A DNA stretch of 64,000 nucleotides from Chenopodium formosanum (taxonomy: Eukaryota > Streptophyta > Magnoliopsida > Caryophyllales > Amaranthaceae), in NCBI GenBank assembly GCA_024500155.1, contig CM044877.1, positions 22,462,001 to 22,526,000 of the forward strand. Reading direction: 5' to 3'. The position numbers were made by a program, and so were the translations under genes. Each line of letters begins with the position of its first letter. Position 1 is the stretch's first letter. Below, piece by piece: positions 22,005 to 32,862 of this stretch. The notes below the pieces were generated by a model that made no database searches, was not told where the DNA came from, and worked only from the letters and a program-made list of their open reading frames with translations.

Positions 22005-23943
22005 TGTAGACACCCATTTATGTCTCCCCAAAAACAAACCCGGTGATGAGTACCTTTCACGTCGAATCATAATCGAATGAAGTGAAAGTGTGGAAAGTTT
22101 AGTGTTGTGGATAGTTTTAATTTCTTTTCTCTTCTCTCTGTTTTTGAAAACCTATTTAAGAAAACAGTCAATCCAGTTTGGTTGGTCCATTATATGGGTC
22201 CAATAGTAGTGTAGTTGGATGAGGCTTGGCAAGAGCTTTCCAACAATATATTATAAGCCCAATTCCGATGAATATTGAGGAAGTTATGGCCAATATACTG
22301 AGCTGGGCCCGGTTTGAGCCTTATATGCGGCCCAATGATCTAGGGGAAGGCCTAATATAGATTCATCATTCCTAATACAATTAGGAATTGTTTTAGTCTT
22401 CTAGATTCTTCTAGAAGGTTCTTTTCATTCCTAATTCAATTAGCATTGATAAATTGACTTTTGTTGACTTTCAGAGTTTTAATTAAGAACAAAGAACATT
22501 TTTTCAGGAAAGATACGATTTTATCCTCCTGTACGGCAATTTTTATCTGATTTTAAGAAAACGCGTGATTTTCTAAATCAGCGCCAAACGCCAGCTGTAG
22601 CGCCTGGCGCCTAGCGCCAGCATTGGCGCCTGGCGCCAATACCCAGCGTTGGCGCTGGTTCAATTTTTTGTGCGCCAGACTCTGTTTTGATATTTATCTT
22701 TTTGTCTAATTTTTCTCTATAAATAACATCGTAAAAACTCCGTTTTCGATAACTAGTTTTCATCTATAATCAATACACCAACTCTCATCAAGATTCTCTT
22801 GATTACTCTCTCTCTCTCTTTTTCTAAACTAGCTTTTCTCAAATACAAAATTCCGCAATCATTAGATCTAGAAACACCTAGCCGTATTCGAAGTTGCTTT
22901 CGCCCTAGACGTGAAAGGTTTAATTTCTGAGGGTTTGGTCCCAAATCTCTCTTTCCATTATTTAATTTAATTGTTTTAATTATTATTTTCCTTGAAGTTA
23001 CTAATGTGTGTATTTTGTTATTAGAAAGTGGTATGAGGCATCCAAGTAAGTGCTTTAATGGTTTTTATTGATGTTATTATATAGAGTTCATGTTTCGATT
23101 GTTATTATGATTCCTAGTATCACGTCTAGGGTGACTTTAATATCAAATATGATTATTACGATGCTTCCTATGTTCTTCCTAATATTTATGATTGTTAGTA
23201 TCATGTTAGGGTTAAAGATTTGATTTTTGATGTTTAGTGACATGCTAGGGTTTGTTATTAATCTTGTTAGTATCATGTCTAGGATCTTGCTATTATTATG
23301 CCTTAACATTATTATGATTATTTTTTTATGATTTATGATTATGATTGTTATAATTATTGTTATGATTATTTTTAATTATGATTGTTATGATTATAATTTT
23401 TATTATTATTTATTATGTTGCTTGCATTATATATTGTTATTGCTTGATCACACCTTTTATGCATGTTTTAAGGGAATTTGTACTTGTAATCACGCTTAAT
23501 AAGATAATTAATAATCTTGTTTAGGGTTAATATGATTATAATTCAAGTGATCGCCAATAATAGATTTATTTGTGCATTAAATTCAACCAACATAGATAAA
23601 TATGTTTAGGGTTAATCCTATTGATTGTATGTTAGTCAAAAAGCGCACATGAATACGATTAGAATAAAGTAGAGGCATGTTATTAGGGCAGGTTCAATCT
23701 TATTTAGGTTGGATTTATACCTTCATCCCCGAACCCTTATTTGGTTCAAGACCTTATGGAGTTGACGATCTCTTGGATCATTAAGGGGTGTAGCCTTCAC
23801 CATGTGACCGGTTTACAAGTTCCTAAAAAACTTGTTGGCGACTCTTTTGCTCTATCTTCTTCCCTTTTGGACGCCGCCGTAATTTAGTGTATGATCACAG
23901 TGGGGTTCAAGCTAGGGGTTAACGCTTGAAATTATTCCCTACA
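22005..23943 (+). repeat. 3' LTR of the gag-only Tat-like element
   Basis: Same ends and blocks as the 5' LTR; TATA box at 22718-22725. The GGCGCC-rich block (22578-22677) has one extra 7-bp piece (TAGCGCC) relative to the 5' LTR, so this block has changed since insertion. The LTR is followed by the right TSD copy CTCCC. Confidence 0.92.
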
Positions 23944-24325
23944 CTCCCAACACCAGACAATTAGGATATTGAGAAATAGAGGAAAATTCAAAGTTGATTG
24001 TGAAGAAATCTACTACTCCGAACAATTTCAATAGTTTAGTGAAAGCTACAACCGAATAACTTCTAACATTCAGGGAACGATTGTTGGATTTGGACCGAGT
24101 AGTTGCCATCAATGGTGGTTTTAGTGGCGCAAGTTCTTCTTCTTGCCTTCTTGATCTACACCACATAATGGCCACTATAGAGCATATAGAGTTAAGGGTG
24201 CTAAACCTACTAGACAGGATAAACACTTTTAATCTTGCCTTTGTTTCCCATGTACGATAATTATGCTCGTCGTAGTCGTCGAGGTGTTGATGCAGGTCCT
24301 CACCCATTACGTTTACGGCTATCAT
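23944..24325 (-). pseudogene. LINE endonuclease fragment, upstream piece
   Basis: The minus-strand frame ends SQYPNCLVLG and continues directly into the DFNQV of the 13255-13486 fragment once the 13487-23943 insertion and one CTCCC copy are removed. This rebuilds the LVLGDFN signature of LINE endonucleases. Only the last 15 or so residues are clearly LINE-like. The rest of this open frame, up to 24325, is not recognisable and may be decayed LINE or other DNA. Confidence 0.55.
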
Positions 24326-25254
24326 CCCTCTAAAGCTAATTAGAGCATTGTATCACATTGTATGGCTTGGGTGTTCTTTTCTACTTTCTAGATTTTTGTT
24401 TTTTTAAGATACCTACATGGTTTACTAGAGCTTAGCACATCTGATTTATGGTGGGTGAGTCTCTTAACAAGAGATTCTACATGATTCGAATCCGAAATCT
24501 CTTTTAAATGACATCAAGTTGTTTACCACTTGAGTCAACACTAGTTATGTGCTAGTTTATATTTATTCCAATGGAGTTGCTAGAATGAGAATTTGAGTTT
24601 ATATTATGGTACTTCCTATGTCCCTATATTATGGTATGATGGGTAAACTTTTGTACCATATAATTGTTTCGTTGCACCATTAAACATTTAAACCTAGCTA
24701 TTGGTTAACTTGTGTTTCTTATTATAGTAAAGTATGCCTGGATATTTATCTACAACTCCAAATCTCCAATACAGGAAGAGGCTTTAAAAGAGAAATCTAT
24801 CTCCAATACAGGAAGAGGCTTTGAAAGAGAAAATTTGTTCCTTGAGTTACACAGTAATATGAACAAACTTTGTAGATATGATTAAAAATCATGAAGTTAC
24901 TCTTAATTTATTTTATCCTTAGGATTGTTTTGAATTGTATTTGACATTCTTAATTTAACTAAGAGTTGATTCAGTTTAGAGGATCAGAGGGTGTAAGGTT
25001 CTTCACTTTGTTGCAAGCGCAAACAAATTTTTGAAGGAAATAGGCTGTGCGTTAACACAAAATATAAGAGATGCAATTGTACAATCAAATCATGCAAGAC
25101 AGCCCTGAATTTGGAATCAAGCAACTACTATCTGCAATCCCTTTTACATCTTGATCACATACGCTTCTTTGGGTACCAAGAAGCAAAATAGTGTAAAGCT
25201 ATACCTAGATGATTTGAAACACTAAAAGAGGTCGAGCAAAGCTGCTCAACTCGT
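24326..25254. other. Spacer downstream of BUB3
   Basis: Apart from the SINE-like stretch it holds a 36-bp tandem duplication (24763-24832, unit CTCCAATACAGGAAGAGGCT and following) and no coding sequence that I can support. It includes the expected BUB3 3' UTR just left of 25255; no canonical AATAAA was found close to the stop. Confidence 0.5.
24392..24545 (-). mobile_element. Possible tRNA-derived SINE
   Basis: On the minus strand an A-box-like TGACTCAAGTGG (24527-24538) is followed about 35 nt later by a B-box match GGATTCGAATC (24483-24493). Further down is an A-rich tail (TTAAAAAAACAAAAATC, 24391-24407). Order and spacing fit an internal RNA polymerase III promoter of a tRNA-derived SINE. 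I could not find a clear target-site duplication, so the ends are approximate. Confidence 0.45.
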
Positions 25255-25873
25255 TCAAGCAGGGGGGTTAGCATATACTTTAGGCTTTGGTTTGACTTCT
25301 ACTTCATTCACACTTCGGATGAATATTGAATCAGGCTCATGACTGCAAAACAAACATAAACATGTAAACGTCAATGAGCAATCAAAAGCGACAACTCGAC
25401 AAGGCATAAAAAAGAGAGCTAAGTGTCATTGTCTTACGGTTTCTCTCCTTCCTCATAGGTATAACTAGACGCAACAGCTAGGAGATGACCGTCTCTGCTA
25501 AATGATAATGCAGAGATGCTTGAAGGATACTTCACATACTGAAATTCAAGATGAATAAAGATTAAATATGTTATTCAAGGTAAAGATGAATTTACAGAGC
25601 TGAGCTATAAGTCAGTCATATGTACAATGTACCTGATAAAGTCTCTTCTTGTTGTTTCCATCCCACACATTCACAATTCCATCACAACCTCCAGTTGCAA
25701 ATGTTCCATAGCTGCAAAGCATATAAACATCACATAAATCTATAAATGTTTTAAATAAAAGACAAAAAGCAACATGCACCACTGCTGTAACTTCTTGAGT
25801 ACAAACGAACAAGAAAAGAATCATTATTTTTTATTAGAACATTTGTTTTTTTTTTTTTTAAGTTTCGGTTCTT

Positions 25874-25917
<44 letters not shown>

Positions 25918-28900
25918 TTCTAATCAAAAGTAAGTCAAGTTTCTCATCCAAAGACCTACAAACAAGTACACAATGTTTTCAATCCGACATGTCTGATGTC
26001 TAGATTACAAACTTAAATCAACTGTAGTATGATCATGCCATGCAAAAGCTTCCTATAAACCTTGTCCTGTGAAGCAGTGTATGATTGTTCAAAACATCCT
26101 TAAACCATTACTTCACCAGCATCTTCAACTCATATATATACACCCTTAATTTCATAGAGAATATAGACTGCCGTGATCATTTACTAGTATTTTTACACTG
26201 AATGCACACCTCTATAAAACTAGGTGAATAGCTACAAATACTCTTGGTGAATTTGTGAAAATCGAGAAAGATATACATCTACTACATGCAGTGTTGTTTA
26301 GGAATAATGAACACTGATGTCCATCAAGGGCATAAAAATTGAGTAATCAACTCGATCAGAACACATTATTTTATTAAATTATACTTCGTAGAAATTAAAA
26401 AAAATTCCTTAAAAAAAGAACCATCATTTGCATTAACCTTTCAACTGTTTAGCACCTAATCTTAGAATGTCAACTTAAAAAATCTTAGTACGTCTAACAC
26501 ACTATATCAAATCTTTCAGTCCTACAATGATATACTAAATAAATGAAAATAAAAGTGCTACATTCTCATGCACATTCAGTAACTCGCCAAGTACATCATA
26601 TAGCTCAAGAGCTTTAATTGACCTGCTCTCCATTACAGCTTTCCAACAATTATCCAAACAAGTTATTTTCAAATATCTTTAGTTACTCCATATGTACACA
26701 TCAAACAAGTTCTCTTGTTTTAGTCATAAGATCCTAAATGGGCATCATAAATTCAACAAGTGGGGATCATAGCTAAACATGGAATATCATCAAAAACTTA
26801 CATTGGATGGAAGGCAATGGCATTTACAGGGTAAACAATATCTCTTCCAGCCTCTGACTTCCGATGGCATTTGAAAGCATATCTGCAAAACTTTAACCAT
26901 CAGCTACATTGATGTCAAAGATAAAAGTGATAAGAAACCATGAGCATTATGTATAATTTGACTAATAAAAGTGATAAGCATATGTTTTCAGTCACATACT
27001 CTTACTCATAAACAGTTAAGGGTCACCCAACATCAACCAAAGCTGGCTAAACCAACAGTGGACCACAATCAAGGTTCTAGAAGAGAGACAGAGAGAGAGA
27101 GAGGGGGGGGGGGGGGGGGGGGAGAGAATCTAATGGATCCCATAAGTGGTTTTAGAAAATCCAAGCAATTTGCACACTTAAAACATCTGTTCAAACACTT
27201 ATTATGGGGCAACACATATTACACAATCACCAATAAGCCACATTGAGTTTGGGCTATCATGAGCAAATTACAGAGAAAAAAATTCAGAAAAGAAGCATAC
27301 AATACACTAATAAAGGATGAACAAAAGGATTGAACTCACTTCTTTGATTGACCAGCATCAGAAAGATCAAAAAATTCCATTGCTACACGACCTTCAACTG
27401 AGCTCAGAGCATAACCTATCCAATCGGTCAAAACATGATTAAAGTAACATGATTAAAGTTATCACCATAGCTTGAGAAATATCCTTCAGTTGATAACCTC
27501 CAAAAAATTACAATAAATCAACTTACAATATTTAGCAAATCTAATACCGTATAAAAGTTGAATACTTAAAAAACTAGATTTAAGTTAGTTTTAATTTTTT
27601 TTTTGGCAAATCAACTCTTGGTTTCCTCCAGGTTATTTGACACTCAAAAGTCAAACCAATATGGCAAATTTGTTATCATTCTAATTAATAAACCAATTTG
27701 AATTATCCTAGGCATAGCAGGTGAATAGTAATTAGTAAATTAGAGATGAGGATATGACCTCAACTGATCTCAAAAGGCTACCGCATCATAGACGTGATGC
27801 TATCTAACTAGCTATTAGCCTGAGAACTCATCCTCAGTTCTTAACCTCTTATACCAAAACATAATTACTTGCTTCTTTTTTTCCTGGGTAATTTTCTTTT
27901 GAACTCAAAAGTTCATAATTATGCATTAAAAGATTTAAACCAATAAAAACAACTTTAAATCTAGCACTTGTCCATACCTGTTCCATTGGGGTAACAACGC
28001 ACACATCTAGTCTGATATTTCAATGAAGACTCCCTGCGTTGTTCGGGCTGAGACATATTTCGCAAATCATAGACATTCACATGTCTGCCTGCAGTTGCTA
28101 CTACCAATCTGTGACCAACAAGAGACATAGAATAAACACGTTCTGGTTGAGCATATGTTCCAACAAGTGTACGCTCTTGCCCACTTGCACCTCTGGGATC
28201 CCAACACTTTATTGTTTTATCCCAGCTACCTGATATCAATTGCCCTGAAAAATAGCAAGGTAAGTCATATTTAATGGCACAAGCTCAAACAGAACACGGT
28301 GCAACAAACTGCCAATAACATACAAGTTACATGCTCTTGCAGAAACTATGGACATCACCATTCCAAGAGATATCAATATTTCATCCTCAATCAACTTACG
28401 GTTTGAGATGATTACATCATCAAGCAACTGAGAATGCAAACATAGAATTCTGATAAGTGAGATGATTGAGTTTTTAACTTCACTAGCTAACTACATTAAG
28501 CCAAAGTTTTGACAAAGAGGAAAAGCAACATAGAATACCAAATCAGAATAAATTAAACCTAACACTAATCACGACTATGCTATATATCATTGCAAGAACA
28601 AAACAGTGACCAGAATCCCATTCACTCAAGAATCTATCCTGAACTCTGAGCAGTGTGACTAGCTGCTGACAAATCATGACTCCACTCAGCTCAACCCTAA
28701 GTAAAAACCTAGTATGCTGAGCCAAAAACCACAACAAAGCACAAAGTATGTCAGAAGCAGCTCGAGAACCAGGTACTGCAAAACTAGGATACAACCCTGG
28801 TTATTTAAGCTGGCAAAACAAAACACCAAATGAAACAGAAGGTTTCTCTGATCTATATATTTAGATGACTGTCTACTAGCAAGAGAATAAATAATTGAAA

Positions 28901-30356
28901 GTTGTCTGAACTCTGAGCACAATTCCAGCATACCTGTGGCATAAGAGTACTCCACACAACGTACATGTGCTTCATGCTTTCCCAACACATCTTCTTTTCC
29001 ATAGTTGAAGACAAGCCTGAAAACCAAAACATAAAACAACTAAATCAGTCCAATTCCACTTTCAACAACATATATATAATTGTGCGCCTTATATTTTCCC
29101 ATATTCAATAAGGATATAAGTAAATTGGGGCAGCTGGACCGAATGTTATCCGCTAGCAGGTTAACCATTCAATCACACTAGTCAATAAGTAAGAGCGAAT
29201 ATTACCAATCTCAAGACTCGGAAACTCAATACAAGATACGAGTACCATTTTCAACGACACATACTAATGGAATCTACTTTTTTGTAGAATGATTGAAAAG
29301 CTACAATCATGAAGCACCACGCACCAAAACCAGTGATCAAACAAGCAATCACAAACACCTGAATATGCAGAACTATAAACCTGACACATTGAATGGCAGG
29401 AGTATATGAAAGGGAAGAGAAGAAAAGATCTATCCTCAAGACAAAACACACAAAAAAACACCAATTACATACCATAACCCGAAGGAACTCAGGTCGGTTG
29501 CAGGGGATCAAGTCGATCAATTGCATAATTTCAGTTAAACACTGCAGCCATGCTTATGCAATCTCAAACAAAAAATTTTAAATCCCATATCCCAAACATA
29601 GAATATAAATGAGAATTTATCAAATCCTAAATTATGGACAAAAATAACAAGCAAATACTTTCTATATTAAGCATTTCATTACCTAACACTCCAACTTTAT
29701 CGTCTCCTAAAATCGACTCATAATTCACATACACGCAATAAAACCCCAAATCCCACGTTGAAAAAGAGTCCAATTTTCCAATATATCAAATTGTTCCACT
29801 TCTAAAACCTAAAATACTACACTTAAATCAACAAAACACCCAAATATTCTACAAAGTATTCCATATCAAGCCTATAATCCTTAAATTCCAACATAAAAAC
29901 CTCAAAAACTAGAATCAAATTTTATTCAAACAAAAAACAAATTATCCAAAAAATTCAAAAAATCACAAAAAAAATTAAAAGAGAAAACACCCACCGCCGA
30001 ACAGTGGAATCACCACAGGCACTGAAACCAGAAGTATCATCATGAAAGCAGCAATCTAGAACAGGACCGCCATGTTTGAACTCTCCTCGAAGCACATTGG
30101 CACTCGCATCATATAAACGAACAGTCTAAAGTAACAACAAACAAAAAACCAAACAATAACCCAGAAAAATTAAATCAAAATTATGGACGAACAACAAACA
30201 CCCAGAAAAATTAAATCAACGTAAGAGAAGAGAAACCTTGTCCCAAGAAGAAACGAGGAGATGATCACTGTGATTAGAGAATCGAAGGTTTGTGATACCG
30301 TCGGTAGGAGGACTGGAGAGCTCTTTTCCGAGCACTGGCGGCGCAACCGCCGTCAT
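25255..30356 (-). CDS. BUB3: Mitotic checkpoint WD40 protein BUB3 (BUB3.1-type), nine exons
   Basis: Coding exons in order: 30237-30356, 29995-30125, 28934-29016, 27978-28244, 27340-27415, 26802-26882, 25633-25711, 25438-25538, 25255-25342. All introns are GT-AG and phases match, giving 1026 nt and 341 residues, the size of plant BUB3. It starts MTAVAPPVLGKELSSPPTDG. Visible WD40 blades: LLVSSWDK (33-40), SGSWDKTIKCWDP (116-128), VGHRLVVATAGRHVNVYDLR (exon 4), GTFATGGCDGIVNVWD (255-270); the tail is KPKPKVYANPPA. BUB3 is a seven-bladed propeller that binds GLEBS motifs of BUB1/BUBR1-type proteins at kinetochores and delays anaphase until chromosomes are attached. No internal stop or frameshift. 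It closely resembles Arabidopsis BUB3.1 as I remember it, rather than BUB3.3. Confidence 0.97.
25833..25924. repeat. Foldback T/A tract in a BUB3 intron
   Basis: ATTAGAACATT (25833-25843), then a T run, a short loop with TTTCGGTTC, then about 36 A and the inverse AATGTTCTAAT (25914-25924). Both arms pair over at least 11 bp plus the T:A runs. It sits in the intron between exons 6 and 7. It could be a tiny foldback element or an expanded simple repeat. Confidence 0.6.
27080..27122. repeat. (GA)n(G)n simple repeat in a BUB3 intron
   Basis: GAGAGAGAGAG followed by about 18 G and GAGAGA, within the intron between exons 5 and 6. Likely length-variable. Confidence 0.8.
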
Positions 30357-30514
30357 TTGGGATCTCCGATGAAGGGGGGAAAAGAGAGCGGGGGTTTAGA
30401 GAAGGGGTTTTGAATTGTAAGGGAGGAGAGAGAAAGTGAAAGTGAAAGTTTCTGATTTTGTTTTGTTTTGAATTGGGGTCATGAGGAGGATGAGGATGGA
30501 GGTAATGAGATTTA
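30357..30514 (-). promoter_or_regulatory. 5' leader and proximal upstream region of BUB3
   Basis: Upstream of the ATG the sense strand is pyrimidine-rich (CTTTCTCTCTCCTCCCTTAC, then CTCTTTTCCCCCCTTC), typical of plant 5' UTRs. The repeats CTTTCACTTTCACTTTC occur near 30440. No clear TATA box is seen within this segment, as is common for housekeeping and cell-cycle genes. Confidence 0.5.
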
Positions 30515-30570
30515 AATTCAAATTGTTGTTTTTTTTTTTTTTTTTTTTGAAACAATTCAAATTGTTGTTT
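30515..30570. repeat. Direct 17-bp repeats flanking a T tract upstream of BUB3
   Basis: AATTCAAATTGTTGTTT at 30515-30531 and 30554-30570. Between them is a T run followed by GAAAC. Read on the minus strand this is a 17-bp target-site duplication around GTTTC plus a poly(A) tail, the form left by an extremely 5'-truncated LINE or SINE insertion. Confidence 0.6.
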
Positions 30571-30835
30571 CAAATTCTTCATATGTTTGTTTGATTTTTT
30601 TTATTTATTTTTTTTAAAATAGAGATTTATTTAATTAAGTCTTTTCGTCACCTTTGCAAACTTTGGAGTATACGAGTATATATTTGATAAAAAACACTTT
30701 AATAATTTCAACAATTTAGTTTAAATAATTTCGATTTTTGATTATTTTGTAATAATTCTAACCTTTATATGTGTTTTCTTTCTTAAATCCTGATTATTGA
30801 TTACTTACAGAAATGGTTAAATTTTAATTAAAAAA
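30571..30835. other. AT-rich spacer, no gene seen
   Basis: Long A/T stretches only. Confidence 0.4.
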
Positions 30836-31711
30836 CTAGATTTACCTCGTGCAATGCACGGTTTTAAAATAAGAATTGAATTATATTTAATACGTACTGA
30901 AAAAAAAAATAACTTCCTCATTTTTCCTAACTAATTTCTAATTAAATATGAAAATACAATTCCCGAAAGTACATAATTTACATATTTAATTAAGAAATTT
31001 CAATTAAATTATATTATCAATAATCATCAATAATTTCAATAATTATATACTAAAAGACACACCAGCAAAAACACATGTCATCTTTTGGTGTATCCTTAGT
31101 TTTATTTAATCTTTTAATGAAGGAAACAAATCAATTACAAAAATAATATTTTTTTTTATATTCCATATTAACATGTAGTAATAATTATATATCAAATAAA
31201 AAAATATTTCACAAATCTTTCTAAATAAATTTAGTATAAACCTGAAATCAATATTTTAAAATAATTTATGACTTGTTTTACAATAAGAAAGAATATTGCT
31301 CAAATTATTTGTCTACTTTTGTGTTTATTATTTATTAGAAGATACAACTAAAAATTGCAAATATCAAATTAATAATTTATTATTCCTCTACTAATTTATG
31401 ATTATAATAGTTTTCAATCAATAATCTATAACTATATATAGTTATAGGTCACCGTGCATGGCACGGGATCTAACATAGTTAGTTTATATTGTTAAAAAAT
31501 CGTAAATAACTAAATAGCATAATATGTGTAGAAAGCCCAAATTTTTAAAAATATAAATTTAAACGAACTATATTTTCAAAGCTATGTTAAAAAGGTAGCT
31601 TAAAAAGGAAAAAAAATATAACATCATCATTGCATTTTGGATGGAAAAAATTAAATAAAAAAAATGACACGTAAGCAATGATGACATCGGTAGTTGTTAT
31701 TTTAGTATACA
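30836..31711 (-). mobile_element. Helitron-like element A (non-autonomous)
   Basis: On the minus strand the 3' end shows the hairpin CCGTGCATTGCACG, a short gap, and CTAG followed by host T (30835-30839), the structure of Helitron 3' ends. The 5' side (TATACTAAAATAACAAC near 31700, with a GACACGT word inside) resembles the other copies but its first bases overlap the 3' CTAG of element B. A second hairpin on the plus strand (CCGTGC-ATG-GCACGG, 31449-31463) lies inside and may be another terminus. No protein is encoded. Confidence 0.55.
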
Positions 31712-32132
31712 CTAGATTAGTGCTCGTACATCGCACGGTAGTAACAATTTTTTTCCATATTGTGAAATAATATAAAATTTGAGGCAATTCATATGAAATA
31801 TACAAATGCAATGTGTATAAGAAAATTGAAATAATAAGGCCAAAATTATTAAAATTAAATTGCGAAAAAAAAAATATTGTTGATTAGTTGTGTTGAAAAT
31901 ATTTTAAAGTAGTATACATTACATTACATTAATGATGCAAGTTTTTCCAAAAATAACTATACTCGTACAACATAATTTTAAAAAATACGCTAAGTACGTA
32001 GATTAACATAAACCAAAAAAAAAAAAAAAAACTTTGACATCATATATTGTTTTGGCGGAAAATTTTTAAATGAAAGTTTGACATGTGTCAAAAATGATGT
32101 AAACATGTTCTGTTTTAGTATTAGTTTATAGA
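31712..32132 (-). mobile_element. Helitron-like element B
   Basis: 5' end TCTATAAACTAATAC at 32132 preceded by host A. 3' end hairpin CCGTGCGATGTACGAG, then CTAG at 31712-31715, followed by host T. Insertion between A and T and the hairpin before CTAG fit Helitrons. Inside the 5' part the words GACACATG/GGCGGAAAATTT are shared with elements C and D. Non-coding. Confidence 0.65.
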
Positions 32133-32325
32133 TTATTTGAAAAAAAAAATCATACTCTCATCAATTAATTTTAAAAGAAGCACTGTATTTATTTAGTTTT
32201 GGAATATAAGAGGAAAAAAAAAAGGATGATGTCAAAAATAGTTTAGGCGGGAAATTTTTTAATAAGAAATTGGCATGTGTCCCTTAATGATGTCAGCAAG
32301 TTTTGTTTTAATAATAGTTAATAGA
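32133..32325 (-). mobile_element. Helitron-like element C, 5' fragment
   Basis: 5' terminus TCTATTAACTATTATTAAAAC at 32325 with host A before it and the shared GGACACATG...TTTCCCGCC block. No 3' hairpin is attached; the copy is cut off where element B starts. Confidence 0.5.
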
Positions 32326-32327
32326 TA

Positions 32328-32802
32328 CTAGTTCTTTGCCAGAGCAATGCTTGGATATTCAAAAGGAAAAAAATTATTTTTATAAATTACTATAAGTTTG
32401 AGAAGTATTTATTTATGTTATCAAATTACTATATTAGATACGATAATGTCAAGTACTTATATCTCTAATTTTAGTTTCCTGACATCTTATAAATTTAAAA
32501 TTGTGTAAAATCTTTTTTTAGAGTAGAAAACAAACAATACATTTTATATATTAAGGATTAAAGATTCAAGTGAATATACCAAAAAATAAATAAAATTATT
32601 TATCTAAGTTTTTATTATTGCCCTATTTTTAAGGTTGCATATTTTATTTTATTTTTTTATCAACTATATTATTAATTTTTATGAACCAAGAAGAGAAAAA
32701 AAAAAAAGGTTTTGGCGGGAAATTTTTTAATAGAAACGCGACACGTGTACTTTGGGGATAAGGCTGGGGATTACTTTAGTATATTAAATATTGATATATA
32801 GA
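32328..32802 (-). mobile_element. Helitron-like element D
   Basis: 5' end TCTATATATCAATATT at 32802 with host A. 3' end hairpin CCAAGCATTGCTCTGG, a gap, CTAG at 32328-32331, host T. It carries the ACACGTGTCGCG and TTTCCCGCC blocks common to the cluster. Non-coding, 475 bp. Confidence 0.65.
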
Positions 32803-32862
32803 TAAATTATTCACCAAGTGTTGTATGTTAATCAGCTGCAAAAACAATAATAATAAATTTAA

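Larger units (their letters stand above)
13487..23943 (+). mobile_element. Complete gag-only (non-autonomous) Tat-like LTR retrotransposon
   Basis: Two near-identical LTRs (13487-15421 and 22005-23943), a tRNA-Arg primer site, a purine tract and a perfect TSD CTCCC (13482-13486 and 23944-23948). The 6.6-kb interior encodes only a Gag (about 16978-18227); I found no protease, RT, RNase H or integrase in any frame. Such elements must borrow enzymes from a relative. The non-coding 3' half contains TGAGTCA repeats, an array of hairpin units and a 68-bp tandem repeat. The LTRs look alike over most of their length, so the insertion is probably fairly recent. Confidence 0.9.

Noticed and set aside
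27961..27977. Extension of the BUB3 exon 4 frame past NGTG into MDKC
   Set aside because: A good GT donor lies at 27977 and the next exon continues the conserved YALSSVEGRV block, so this is intron.
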